DNA of 28,940 bases, taken from positions 1 through 28,940 of the forward strand of contig NZ_CALIIS010000222.1 of NCBI RefSeq assembly GCF_938017705.1, given 5' to 3'. The notes under the pieces were generated by a model. That model was not told the DNA's origin and searched no databases. It saw nothing but the letters and a program-made list of their open reading frames with translations. Position numbers and translations under genes: made by a program. Source of the DNA: an uncultured Campylobacter sp. (lineage in GTDB: Bacteria > Campylobacterota > Campylobacteria > Campylobacterales > Campylobacteraceae). Each line of letters begins with the position of its first letter. The stretch's first letter is position 1. Shown piece by piece: positions 1 through 7,984 of this stretch.

Positions 1-216
1 GTGGTTGATCCCGGCCTGCCAGTTTTCGTTAGCTTTGCAAAGCACGGGGTGATCGCATAGTGCCTCGAATGCCTTGTAGCTAACAAACTCCTGCACGCCG
101 TCGCTAAGCGCGACATAGACGTCGAAATTCGACTTTTTCAGAGCGGATAAAATTTCAAACGCTTTGTAAAAACTGATGCTCCCGCAAACCGCGAGTAAAA
201 CCTTTTTCTTATTCAT
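1..216 (-). CDS. coaBC: CoaBC (Dfp) bifunctional coenzyme A enzyme, N-terminal part only
   Basis: The first 72 residues of a minus-strand gene that leaves the window at position 1. The start is the ATG at 216-214, which overlaps the glmU stop by 8 bp. The translation opens MNKKKVLLAVCGSISFYKAF and continues with VALSDGVQEFVSYKAFEAL, the flavoprotein N-terminus of phosphopantothenoylcysteine decarboxylase/synthase: beta-strand 1, a glycine-serine FMN-phosphate loop, then the LS-x-G turn. CoaBC makes phosphopantothenoylcysteine and decarboxylates it to phosphopantetheine for coenzyme A synthesis in the cytoplasm. The glmU-coaBC pairing also occurs in other campylobacters, to my recollection. 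The catalytic His and the synthase domain lie outside the window, so a complete bifunctional protein is inferred. Confidence 0.85.
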   Translation of the reverse strand, partial: MNKKKVLLAVCGSISFYKAFEILSALKKSNFDVYVALSDGVQEFVSYKAFEALCDHPVLCKANENWQAGINH

Positions 217-1510
217 CTTCGCTCCTAAAAAATTTATGGAAAAACCCATCTTTGTTGATTTGTTTGCTTCGGCTGATCGCCAGCGCGCCGCTCGGAACGT
301 CGCTCGTAACCGTCGTGCCCGCGGCGATTATGACGTCGTCGGCCACCCGCACGGGCGCTACTAGCTGCGTATCCGAGCCGATAAAGACGTTTTTGCCGAT
401 TATCGTTTTGTATTTTTTCTTGCCGTCGTAGTTGCACGTAATCGTGCCACAGCCGATATTGCTGCCCTCATCGATCTCGCAATCCCCAAGATAGCTTAAA
501 TGCCCCGCCTTGATTTTGTTTACTTTCGCGTTTTTAAGCTCGACGAAATTTCCGATATGAGTGCCTATAACTTCGCATTTTGGGCGCAGATGTGCCATCG
601 GGCCGATGTCTGAGTTTTTTACGACGCTATCTTCGATGACGCAGCCGCTTTTTATAAGCGAGCTTTCGATCACGCAAGGACCGACGATACTTACGTTTTC
701 TTGCAGCTCGCACTCGCCGATAAATTTTGCTCTGCTATCGATGTAGATGCTTTGCGGTAGGCGCATCAAAACGCCTTGCTTCATCAAATTTTCTTTGATC
801 TCGTTTTGCATTAAATTTTCGGCGATGCTGAGGGCGAGCTTATCGTTTATGCCCATGAAGCTTTGCTCGTCCACCCACACGGCGGCGCATTTTAAGCCCA
901 TATCTTTGGCGATTTTGATCGCGTCGGTGAGGTAGTACTCTTTTTGCGCGTTATCTGGTTTGATCTGCGGCAGAATCTGTTTCAACGCCTCGCTTTTGAA
1001 GCAGTAGCAGCCTGCGTTTGCGTCTTTTACCGCCTTTTCTTCCTCGCTTGCGTCCTTTTGCTCGACGATCTTTAAAATTTCGCCGCCGCGGGTAATTACG
1101 CGACCGTATCCGAATGGATCGCGCGCGCTAAAAACGCTTAAATTTACTTCCGCGTCCCCCTCGCAGAGTTTGCGAAGTTCGGCGCTTTTTACCAAAGGCA
1201 TATCGCCGCAGATTATGAGTGTTTTTTCCCCGCGGATTTCGACATCTTTTAGTCCGCCCGCAGTGCCGGGGAAATGCTCGTGGTCTTGTTTGTAGATTTT
1301 AGCGTTTGGAAAGTGCGCTAGAATTGCGCTTTTAACCTCGTCGAATTGATAGTGTAAAATCACGCTCACGTCGTTTGAAATTTCGTAAGCTTTCTTTAGG
1401 ATGTGGATTATCATCGGCTCGCCGCAAAGCTCGAAAAGAACCTTGGCTTTTTGCGACTTCATCCGAGTGCCCAGCCCTGCGGCAAGAACTATAACCGAAA
1501 CGTCGTTCAT
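209..1510 (-). CDS. glmU: GlmU: UDP-GlcNAc pyrophosphorylase / glucosamine-1-phosphate acetyltransferase
   Basis: 433 residues, slightly shorter than the roughly 455 usual in enterics. The N-terminal nucleotidyltransferase domain opens with LAAGLGTRMKSQKAKVLFEL (residues 9-28), the G-x-G-T-R-M...K-V-L signature, and has ICGDMPL for metal and uridine contacts. From about residue 230 the chain becomes a left-handed beta-helix of hexapeptide repeats. The acetyltransferase site GCGTITCNYDG contains N360-Y361, and the KKKYKT segment follows. It acetylates GlcN-1-P and then uridylates it to UDP-GlcNAc, feeding peptidoglycan and lipid A synthesis. The ATG at 1510-1508 is preceded by AAGGG at suitable spacing. 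It is the first gene of a minus-strand pair with coaBC, divergent from the EamA gene. Confidence 0.97.
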   Translation of the reverse strand: MNDVSVIVLAAGLGTRMKSQKAKVLFELCGEPMIIHILKKAYEISNDVSVILHYQFDEVKSAILAHFPNAKIYKQDHEHFPGTAGGLKDVEIRGEKTLIICGDMPLVKSAELRKLCEGDAEVNLSVFSARDPFGYGRVITRGGEILKIVEQKDASEEEKAVKDANAGCYCFKSEALKQILPQIKPDNAQKEYYLTDAIKIAKDMGLKCAAVWVDEQSFMGINDKLALSIAENLMQNEIKENLMKQGVLMRLPQSIYIDSRAKFIGECELQENVSIVGPCVIESSLIKSGCVIEDSVVKNSDIGPMAHLRPKCEVIGTHIGNFVELKNAKVNKIKAGHLSYLGDCEIDEGSNIGCGTITCNYDGKKKYKTIIGKNVFIGSDTQLVAPVRVADDVIIAAGTTVTSDVPSGALAISRSKQINKDGFFHKFFRSEDE

Positions 1511-1628
1511 TTTTACCCTTAAATTTCAAAAATCGGATAATTTTAACACATTTAAAATAAATAAAAACCTAAATTTATGCCGCGTGGGCGAAATTTAAAT
1601 CCCAAATTCAACTAAAATTTTATAAAAT

Positions 1629-1656
1629 TCCGCCTAAATTTTAAAGCTTAGGCGGA
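1629..1656. repeat. Perfect 9-bp inverted repeat just upstream of the EamA start
   Basis: TCCGCCTAA at 1629-1637 and TTAGGCGGA at 1648-1656 are exact inverse complements separated by a 10-nt loop. The right arm holds GGCGGA, the only purine-rich stretch before the TTG start at 1661, so folding in RNA would hide the likely ribosome-binding region. It could also be a weak terminator or an operator. Only TTTT follows the stem. The structure is seen; the function is inferred. Confidence 0.5.
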
Positions 1657-1660
1657 CGTT

Positions 1661-2530
1661 TTGAAAAAACTGATTTTGGTTACTTGTATTTGGGCGTTTA
1701 GCTTCTCTCTGATAGGCGAGTTTTTGCGCGGCATAGACAGCGCGTATTTGGCGTTTTCGCGCGTATCGTTGGCGCTAATTTGTTTTTTGCCGTTTATGAA
1801 ATTTCGCAGGCTAAATCCCGTCCTGGCGCTTAAAATTTGCGCCGTGGGCGCCGTGCAGATCGGCGTGATGTATATCTTTTACTACCGCAGCTTTGCGTAT
1901 TTGAAAGTCTATGAAGTGGCCCTTTTTACGATATTTACTCCGTTTTACGTGACGTTGCTTTACGATGCGCTTAAGCTTAGATTTCGCGCGCTATATCTTT
2001 TCAGCGTCGCTGTCGCGGTGCTGGGGGCTTTGGTGATAAAATTCGGTGCGATAAATTCCGAGTTTTTGACGGGCTTTTTGCTCGTACAAGGCGCAAATTT
2101 ATGCTTTGGGCTCGGGCAGAGCGCGTATAAATTTATGCTGGAGCGCCACGGCTTTAGCGAGCAGAAGGAGCTTTTCGGCTACTTTTTTGCGGGGGCTACC
2201 GCCGTTACGGCGATTGCCGCGATCGTGCTCGGGGATTTTTCTAAATTTAATCCCAGCTTCTCGCAGGGCGCCGTGATCGTGTATCTGGGCACGGTAGCCA
2301 GCGCTCTGGGGTATTTTTTGTGGAACAAAGGCGCGTGCGAGGTCGATAGCGGCGTGCTTGCGATTATGAATAACGCGCTCATCCCCGCAGCGATCGTCGT
2401 AAATTTGGTATTTTGGCAAAGAGATGCTGATCTGGCGCGCCTACTTGCGGGCTCGGCGCTGATTTATGTTTCGCTAATTTTGCATAAAAAGATTATGAAA
2501 TTTTACGCCCTACGCGAGCAAAGAATTTAG
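1661..2530 (+). CDS. EamA-family (drug/metabolite superfamily) transporter
   Basis: 289 residues with about ten hydrophobic segments separated by short charged loops. The two halves are similarly built, as expected for two EamA domains (about residues 1-132 and 140-275). The N-terminus LILVTCIWAFSFSLIGEFL and the motif YLGTVASALGYFLWNKG are characteristic of DMT permeases; the latter is the conserved S-x-x-x-Y-x-x-W-N-x-A region of the second half. It sits in the inner membrane and presumably exports or imports a small metabolite; the substrate cannot be read from sequence. The start used is TTG at 1661, because no ATG lies near the first membrane segment. A hairpin overlaps the ribosome-binding zone. 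It resembles the carboxylate/amino acid/amine subgroup (E. coli YtfF type), at low confidence. It appears monocistronic. Confidence 0.85.
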   Translation: MKKLILVTCIWAFSFSLIGEFLRGIDSAYLAFSRVSLALICFLPFMKFRRLNPVLALKICAVGAVQIGVMYIFYYRSFAYLKVYEVALFTIFTPFYVTLLYDALKLRFRALYLFSVAVAVLGALVIKFGAINSEFLTGFLLVQGANLCFGLGQSAYKFMLERHGFSEQKELFGYFFAGATAVTAIAAIVLGDFSKFNPSFSQGAVIVYLGTVASALGYFLWNKGACEVDSGVLAIMNNALIPAAIVVNLVFWQRDADLARLLAGSALIYVSLILHKKIMKFYALREQRI

Positions 2531-2559
2531 TATTTAACTAAAATTTTATATTTTTACAT

Positions 2560-2565
2560 TAGAAT
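2560..2565 (+). promoter_or_regulatory. Possible -10 box for the macAB-tolC operon
   Basis: TAGAAT, one mismatch from TATAAT, lies in the AT-rich gap between the EamA stop and macA, 29 bp before the macA ATG. No -35 box is evident, which is usual for Campylobacter sigma-70 promoters. Placement is by inspection only. Confidence 0.3.
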
Positions 2566-2594
2566 TAGCCCTTATTTTATTTGAAGTTGGCAAA

Positions 2595-3779
2595 ATGAAA
2601 AAAACCTTGAAATTTATCGTTTCTATCGTACTTATCTTTATTGCGATATATTTTTTATACGGTAAATTTTTTAAGCAAGAAGAGTCACCGAAAGCTCTTA
2701 CGACTAGACTTGAAAAGGGTGATATTAGAGGCACGGTGACGGCTGCGGGAGAGGTTTACGCCAGGGATTTGGTCGACGTGGGCGCGCAGGTAAGCGGTCA
2801 GATCAAAAAGCTTTACGTCAAAGTTGGCGATAAGGTTCAAAAAGGCGATATGATCGCACAGATTGATTCGGTCACGCAAGAAAACGAGATCGCGCAGCAA
2901 AAGGCGCAGCTTCTGATCCACGAGGCAAATTTGGCTTCGGCAAAGATCGCCGCGGCAAACGCTAAAACGCAGTATAACCGCGAGCTTGAGCTGTATAAAA
3001 GAAACGCCGCTTCCAAAGAGGCTGTGGAAAACGCTAAAAATAGCGCCGCTTTAAAGGAAGCCGAGCAGAAGCAGATCGAGGCGCAGATCGAGCAGACCAA
3101 ACTTCAGCTAAGCACCGCAGAGACAAATTTCGGCTACACCAAGATCACGGCTCCGATAAGCGGCACGATCGTTTCGATGCCGGTAGAGGAGGGCAAAACG
3201 GTAAATTCTAACCAAACTACGCCTACGATCGTAAAGATCGCCGATCTAAGCAAAATGGAGATCAAGATGCAGATCGCAGAGGGCGATATATCCAAAGTAA
3301 AGGTCGGAATGGACGTAGAATACTCCATACTATCGGATCTGGATAATATCAAAAAGGCTAAAATTTACAAGATCGATCCCGGTCTTACCACGCTTAGCGA
3401 CGGGACTTACGATAAAACCTCTAGCGGATCGTCCTATTCTTCGAGTAGCAGCGACAGCGCGATCTATTTTTATGCAAAGATGCTCGTGGATAACGAAAAC
3501 GATTTTTTAAAGATCGGAATGACGACCGAAAACAACATAATCGTAAGCGAAGCGAACAATACGAGCTACCTACCTACCTCGGTTATCAAGCGCGACGCGA
3601 AAGGCGATTATGTCACGGTGCTTAACGGCAAAGAGCCTGAGCAGCGATACGTAAAAACGGGCGTCAGCGACGATTTGAATACTGAAATTTTAAGCGGCCT
3701 TGATGAAAAAGATGAGGTGCTTATCGCCGATGGAAAAGCCGCACCGTTAAATATGGACGGGCCTCCAATGGTGTTTTAG
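2595..3779 (+). CDS. macA: MacA-type periplasmic adaptor (membrane fusion protein)
   Basis: 394 residues. A single N-terminal membrane anchor (about residues 7-25) ends at YLYGKFF. A split lipoyl domain follows: first half GQIKKLYVKVGDKVQKGDMI (about 64-90), second half ITAPISGTIVSMPVEEG (about 185-205). Between them is a charged alpha-helical hairpin rich in Ala, Glu, Lys and Gln (about 92-180), which would contact the outer-membrane channel. Then come the beta-barrel (about 215-330) and a membrane-proximal end. A serine run, SSGSSYSSSSSDS, interrupts the barrel, as in several MacA proteins. It bridges MacB in the inner membrane and the TolC-like protein encoded downstream, for export of macrolides, peptides or glycolipids. 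Macrolide export itself is not shown by sequence. It is the first gene of the operon, with 21 bp between its stop and macB. Confidence 0.93.
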   Translation: MKKTLKFIVSIVLIFIAIYFLYGKFFKQEESPKALTTRLEKGDIRGTVTAAGEVYARDLVDVGAQVSGQIKKLYVKVGDKVQKGDMIAQIDSVTQENEIAQQKAQLLIHEANLASAKIAAANAKTQYNRELELYKRNAASKEAVENAKNSAALKEAEQKQIEAQIEQTKLQLSTAETNFGYTKITAPISGTIVSMPVEEGKTVNSNQTTPTIVKIADLSKMEIKMQIAEGDISKVKVGMDVEYSILSDLDNIKKAKIYKIDPGLTTLSDGTYDKTSSGSSYSSSSSDSAIYFYAKMLVDNENDFLKIGMTTENNIIVSEANNTSYLPTSVIKRDAKGDYVTVLNGKEPEQRYVKTGVSDDLNTEILSGLDEKDEVLIADGKAAPLNMDGPPMVF

Positions 3780-3800
3780 TTAAAATTTTATGGTGTAAAG

Positions 3801-5729
3801 ATGCTAAAGCTTAAAGATATAAACAAAAAATTCATTCTCGGCGATAACGAAATCCACGTCCTAAAAGACGTAAGTTTAAATATCGAAGCGGGCGAGTTTA
3901 TATCGATAATCGGACAATCCGGAAGCGGAAAATCCACGCTGATGAATATAATCGGCTGCATCGATACGCCAAGCAGCGGAAGCTATAAGATCGAAGGTCG
4001 CGAGACCGCGAATTTAAGCGGCGACGAGCTTGCGGCGCTTAGAAGCAAAAAATTCGGCTTTGTCTTTCAAAAATATAATCTCATCGCCACGATGGATGCG
4101 ACCGCAAATGTCTCGCTGCCTGCGGTGTATGCAGGCGTAGGGGCGAGCGAACGGACGAAACGAGCGGTGGAGCTTTTGAATAAGCTGGAGCTTGGCGATC
4201 GCACTAAAAATTTACCGAGCAAACTTAGCGGCGGGCAGCAGCAGCGCGTAAGTATTGCCCGCGCTCTGATAAACGGCGGCGAAGTGATTTTGGCAGACGA
4301 GCCTACCGGCGCGCTTGATAGCAAAAGCGGCGAGACGGTGATGCAAATTTTAACGGCGTTGCACAAAGAGGGTCACACTATCATCATAGTTACGCACGAT
4401 GCGCATATTGCGGAATTTGCGGATCGTATCATCGAGATCAAAGACGGTAGAATTTTAAGCGATAAAAGAAAGGCTGAGCGGGTTTTTGAGCGCAAAAAAG
4501 AGCAGATCAAAACGAAAAATTCCTTTATATTTTGCAAAGATCAGCTCATCGAGAGCTTTAAAATGTCGATTAGCGCGATATTTTCGCATAAACTAAGATC
4601 GATTTTGACGATGCTAGGCATCATCATCGGCATTGCGTCTGTTATCTGCGTAGTAGCTCTCGGTAAGGGTTCGGAGGAGAAAATTTTATCCGAGATCCGT
4701 AAAATTGGCACCAATACGATCGATATCTTTCCCGGTAAAAATTTCGGCGACGTGCGTGCGGGCTTCGTGAGCACCCTTACGATAAGCGATTCTAAAGTTT
4801 TGGCGCGCCAGCCCTACGTCGATTATGCCACACCAAATGCTTCTGCAAGCGGTACGGCAACATATGCTAATTTAAGCTCCAAGGCTCAACTGCGCGGCGG
4901 CGGCGTGAATTCTTTGGCGGTTAATGGCATAGATATAGAAGATGGTAGAAATTTTAGCGACGATGATATTAAAAATTCTGCCTCCGTCGCGATTATCGAT
5001 CCAAACACTAAAAAAACATTTTTTAAAAATTCCGATCCGATCGGCAAGACGATTTTATTTTCGGGTAAGCCACTTAAGATCATAGGAGTTTCGGGCAAGG
5101 ATAAAAACGCCTTCGGAAGCAACGAAAATTTAAGAATTTACGCGCCGTACTCAACTGTGATGAATAAAATCACGGGCAATCGAAAAATCAGCTCTATCAC
5201 CATCAAAATAAAAGACGATGTCAATACTCAAGTGGCCGAAGAAAGCCTAACTCAGCTACTTATCCAAAGACACGGCTCGCGGGATTTTCATACGATGAAC
5301 GCAGATACTATCAAACAAACAATACAAAGCACTACCGGCACGATGACGATTCTGATCTCCTCGATCGCGGTGATCTCGCTCGTCGTGGGCGGTATCGGCG
5401 TGATGAATATAATGCTCGTAAGCGTCACCGAGCGCACGCGCGAGATCGGCATTAGGATGGCGATCGGCGCGAAGCAATCCAACATTTTGCAGCAGTTTTT
5501 GATAGAGGCGATCTTGCTTTGCTCGCTCGGCGGAGCTTTAGGAATTTTAATCGCTTTGGCGCTTGGATTTGCATTTAATACCATAAGCCCGGATTTTGCG
5601 ATGAAATTTACTACCGCGCCTTTCGTGATCGCCTTTGCGGCGTCGTCCGCGATCGGTATAGTTTTCGGCTATCTGCCGGCAAGAAACGCCAGCAGATTAA
5701 ATCCGATAGATGCTTTAGCACAAGAATAA
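3801..5729 (+). CDS. macB: MacB-type ABC export protein (ATPase fused to FtsX-like permease)
   Basis: 642 residues, the normal MacB length. The N-terminal ATPase shows Walker A GQSGSGKST (residues 38-46), signature LSGGQQQR (near 141), Walker B ILADEP and the switch histidine in IIVTHD. A linker leads to transmembrane helix 1, SILTMLGIIIGIASVICVVA (about 269-288), then a large periplasmic MacB_PCD-like domain. Three C-terminal helices carry the FtsX motif with VTERTREIGIRMAIGA before the third. As a dimer it acts as a mechanotransmission pump rather than a channel: ATP cycling in the cytoplasm moves the periplasmic domain and pushes substrate into the MacA/TolC conduit. The start ATG follows TAAAG. 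The next gene begins 13 bp after its stop. Confidence 0.95.
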   Translation: MLKLKDINKKFILGDNEIHVLKDVSLNIEAGEFISIIGQSGSGKSTLMNIIGCIDTPSSGSYKIEGRETANLSGDELAALRSKKFGFVFQKYNLIATMDATANVSLPAVYAGVGASERTKRAVELLNKLELGDRTKNLPSKLSGGQQQRVSIARALINGGEVILADEPTGALDSKSGETVMQILTALHKEGHTIIIVTHDAHIAEFADRIIEIKDGRILSDKRKAERVFERKKEQIKTKNSFIFCKDQLIESFKMSISAIFSHKLRSILTMLGIIIGIASVICVVALGKGSEEKILSEIRKIGTNTIDIFPGKNFGDVRAGFVSTLTISDSKVLARQPYVDYATPNASASGTATYANLSSKAQLRGGGVNSLAVNGIDIEDGRNFSDDDIKNSASVAIIDPNTKKTFFKNSDPIGKTILFSGKPLKIIGVSGKDKNAFGSNENLRIYAPYSTVMNKITGNRKISSITIKIKDDVNTQVAEESLTQLLIQRHGSRDFHTMNADTIKQTIQSTTGTMTILISSIAVISLVVGGIGVMNIMLVSVTERTREIGIRMAIGAKQSNILQQFLIEAILLCSLGGALGILIALALGFAFNTISPDFAMKFTTAPFVIAFAASSAIGIVFGYLPARNASRLNPIDALAQE

Positions 5730-5742
5730 TCAAGGAGAGAAA

Positions 5743-7101
5743 ATGATAAATTCCAAAGTAATTTTAAGCGGCGTTTTGGCCGTCTTTATCGGTGGCTGCG
5801 CCTCGAATCAAAGCGAGGTCGAGTATAAACCCGTAGAGAATTTCAAAGATGAAAACGCAAGCTACGAAATCGATACGCTGTGGTATAAAAAATATGGCGA
5901 ATCATACTTAAATAAGCTTGTAGATCAAGCCCTTGCGAATAACTACGATCTAAAAACAGCGGCTTTAAACGTTGAGAGTGCTTATGCAAATTTAGGGCTA
6001 AGCAGGGCTGATCTTTTTCCTACGCTAAGTAGCTCGTGGAGTGCGGGCGCTAATCGCGACATAAGCACCGGCTCGAATTGGAACAAAACCTATAGCTCGG
6101 GCTTTAACGTAAGCTATGAGCTTGATCTTTTCGGCAAGATCCGCTCGGCGGTAAATGCCGAGGGCTGGAACGCCAAAGCCAGTGAGTTTGACCTTGAAAA
6201 TACTCGCCTGACTCTTATAAATTCCGTCGTAAGCGGCTACTTCGAGATGCTTTATTTAAACGATTCGCTAAAATGGACAAAACAGAATTTAAGCGATTAC
6301 CGAGAGATCGAAAAGATAATCAAGGCAAAATATGATTACGGCAAGTCCGAACAGCTTGATTACAGGCAGATTCAAAATTCTATCCTAGGGCTTGAAAACA
6401 AGGTCTTAAGCATTCAAAAAAATATCGAGGATAATCATAAATATATGAGAAATCTTATCTCCTCCAGCTTGCAATTTGATGATAACACTGATTCGATAAA
6501 TTCCATAGAATTCCAAGGCGTTGATCTAAATGTGCCTTACACAGCGCTTGCTAATCGCCCCGACATTAGAGCTGCGATCGCTAGGCTAAATTCCAGCTTT
6601 TACGACGAACAGACCGCTAAGTTAAATTTCTTTCCTAGCGTAAATTTAGGCGCAGGGCTTACTAACGGGCAAGGCGTGAGCGCTAACGATAGCTTCAAGC
6701 TAAATTTTTTAAGCGGCAACGTAAGCATAAGTTTGCCGTTTTTGGATTATGCGAGGGTTGAAAACCGCCTTAAAATTTCGGAGATCGCTTTTCGCAAAAA
6801 CGTCGTAAATTACGAACAGACGCTCTCTAACGCTACGAATGAGGTGCTAAATTTATATAGAATTTACCAGATCAATCTGGCTAGCCTTAAAAATTTAAGC
6901 GCTGCTTACGATGAAAAGGCGCGCATTGCCGATCTTTACGCCGCGAAATACGAAGCTGGCTCAAGTGAGCTGAAGGATATGCTAGAAGCCCGCACCGACG
7001 CCGTAAATGCCAAGATAAACGAGCTAAATCAAAGATATTTGACGCTTCAAAACGAGGCAGCGATCTATCGCGCAATGGCAGGCAAATTTAAACGCAAATG
7101 A
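5743..7101 (+). CDS. TolC/NodT-family outer-membrane efflux lipoprotein
   Basis: 452 residues. The signal peptide ends in a lipobox, FIGGC with Cys19, followed by Ala-Ser, so the mature protein should be lipid-anchored in the outer membrane. Two OEP repeats follow. The first contains YELDLFGKIRSAVNAEGWNA, the hallmark of NodT/CmeC/OprM channels; the second has the matching SLPFLDYARVENRLKISEI segment. Long Ala/Asn/Leu-rich helices make up the alpha-barrel. It would supply the outer-membrane duct for the MacAB pump encoded just upstream. The ribosome-binding site AAGGAGA is strong. In C. jejuni, by memory, a comparable outer-membrane gene also accompanies macAB. It could also serve other pumps. 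Confidence 0.93.
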   Translation: MINSKVILSGVLAVFIGGCASNQSEVEYKPVENFKDENASYEIDTLWYKKYGESYLNKLVDQALANNYDLKTAALNVESAYANLGLSRADLFPTLSSSWSAGANRDISTGSNWNKTYSSGFNVSYELDLFGKIRSAVNAEGWNAKASEFDLENTRLTLINSVVSGYFEMLYLNDSLKWTKQNLSDYREIEKIIKAKYDYGKSEQLDYRQIQNSILGLENKVLSIQKNIEDNHKYMRNLISSSLQFDDNTDSINSIEFQGVDLNVPYTALANRPDIRAAIARLNSSFYDEQTAKLNFFPSVNLGAGLTNGQGVSANDSFKLNFLSGNVSISLPFLDYARVENRLKISEIAFRKNVVNYEQTLSNATNEVLNLYRIYQINLASLKNLSAAYDEKARIADLYAAKYEAGSSELKDMLEARTDAVNAKINELNQRYLTLQNEAAIYRAMAGKFKRK

Positions 7102-7451
7102 AAAAGGCTTTGATATTTTGGCTGCTTTGCGGCGCAATATTTGCTGATTCCACGGCACTAAGCGCACAAGATGACTCAGTAAGCTTTGGTGCCAGCGCTT
7201 ACGTTGCGAACGATAAACAATCAGAATTTGAGAAAAACCATAGTGAAATTCTGCTAAATCGTCAAAAAAATGAACTAGATAGGCAAAGCCTGCAAAATAA
7301 TTTGCAACGTGAATCAAAAGGCGTAGGCGACCACGATGATTTTTCGATGAAAAAACAGCCGATGCAAGACATCAAGGAGCGAAACAATAAAAATGAGAAG
7401 GACTTAAAATTGCGCCGTAAAAAGCTGCAAGGCGACGCTTATCGGCGCTAG
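7098..7451 (+). CDS. Small exported basic protein of unknown function
   Basis: 117 residues, not recognised. Residues 1-23 form a signal peptide (Lys-Lys, a hydrophobic Leu/Ile/Phe/Trp core, an Ala-rich cleavage zone near FADSTALSA), so the mature part is predicted to be periplasmic. The remainder is almost entirely polar, rich in Lys, Asn, Gln, Asp and Arg with heptad-like Leu spacing (NELDRQSLQNNLQ), so an extended or coiled-coil helix is plausible. The start overlaps the efflux-channel stop as ATGA, so it is probably translationally coupled and part of the macAB operon. An accessory role to the pump is inferred only from position. Confidence 0.65.
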   Translation: MKKALIFWLLCGAIFADSTALSAQDDSVSFGASAYVANDKQSEFEKNHSEILLNRQKNELDRQSLQNNLQRESKGVGDHDDFSMKKQPMQDIKERNNKNEKDLKLRRKKLQGDAYRR

Positions 7452-7487
7452 GGCTGCTTTTGTTTATCGGTTTTTAAGTAAAGTTTC

Positions 7488-7495
7488 TATAAAAT
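7488..7495 (+). promoter_or_regulatory. Probable -10 element for the rpmH operon
   Basis: TATAAAAT lies 31 bp before the rpmH ATG, preceded by a T-rich stretch (TTTTTAAGTAAAGTTTC), the usual shape of a Campylobacter sigma-70 promoter. rpmH then has AAGGA about 6 bp before its ATG. Ribosomal-protein expression fits a strong promoter here. Confidence 0.55.
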
Positions 7496-7526
7496 CTCCG
7501 CTTTACATTTTCTTTAAGGAACAGTT

Positions 7527-7661
7527 ATGAAAAGAACGTACCAACCCCACAATACCCCTAAAAAGCGTACTCACGGCTTTCGCGTCCGCATGAAAACAAA
7601 AAACGGTCGCAGAGTTTTAAGTGCAAGACGTGCTAAAGGCAGAAGAAGATTGGCTGCGTAG
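7527..7661 (+). CDS. rpmH: 50S ribosomal protein L34
   Basis: 44 residues, the standard L34 size, opening MKRTYQPHNTPKKRTHGFRV and closing GRRVLSARRAKGRRRLAA. Nearly every position fits the family: KRT-Y-Q-P, the TP-KKR-THGF segment and the RRAKGR-R-L end. It is a very basic protein buried in the large ribosomal subunit. AAGGA precedes the ATG. Its TAG stop overlaps the region that must encode the start of RnpA, giving the classical rpmH-rnpA pair. Confidence 0.98.
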   Translation: MKRTYQPHNTPKKRTHGFRVRMKTKNGRRVLSARRAKGRRRLAA

Positions 7662-7984
7662 GCGAATTTACTGCGATAAGCGATAGCAGGGTTTTTTCGG
7701 AGGTTTATAAAAGTGCGGCGAAGTGGCATTGCGAATGCGCTGTTGTGTATTTTTTAGCTAGCGAAGAGCGTAAATTTAGCGCGGTCGCCAGCAAAAAAAT
7801 AGGCAATTCGGTCACGCGAAACCGCGCCAAAAGACGTTTGCGCGTCGCGTTTTATAATCAAAAAGACGCCATTGTTAGCGGAATTTTTATATTAATCGCA
7901 AAAAAGCAGATCATAGATATGAGTTTTGAAGACATTGAGCGAAATTTAAAATGGGCGTTTAAAAAGATCGGCGCAGTAAAATGA
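7649..7984 (+). CDS. rnpA: RNase P protein component, apparently with a non-canonical start codon
   Basis: The conserved body is clear: ASKKIGNSVTRNRAKRRLRV is the RNR RNA-binding helix of RnpA, and the chain ends NLKWAFKKIGAVK. Family N-terminal features (FSEVYKSAAKWHCE, giving F-x-x-V-Y-K and W-H) are encoded at about 7691-7735 in the same frame. That frame is open back to a TAA at 7634, yet holds no ATG, GTG, TTG or CTG before GTG 7745, which would delete the first beta-strand and helix. Candidate starts are ATT 7649 (right after AGAAGAAG) or ATA 7676; I list ATT. The product would be about 111 residues, normal for the family. The stop overlaps yidD (ATGA). It binds rnpB RNA to mature tRNA 5' ends. 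The exact start is uncertain. Confidence 0.85.
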   Translation: MGCVGEFTAISDSRVFSEVYKSAAKWHCECAVVYFLASEERKFSAVASKKIGNSVTRNRAKRRLRVAFYNQKDAIVSGIFILIAKKQIIDMSFEDIERNLKWAFKKIGAVK

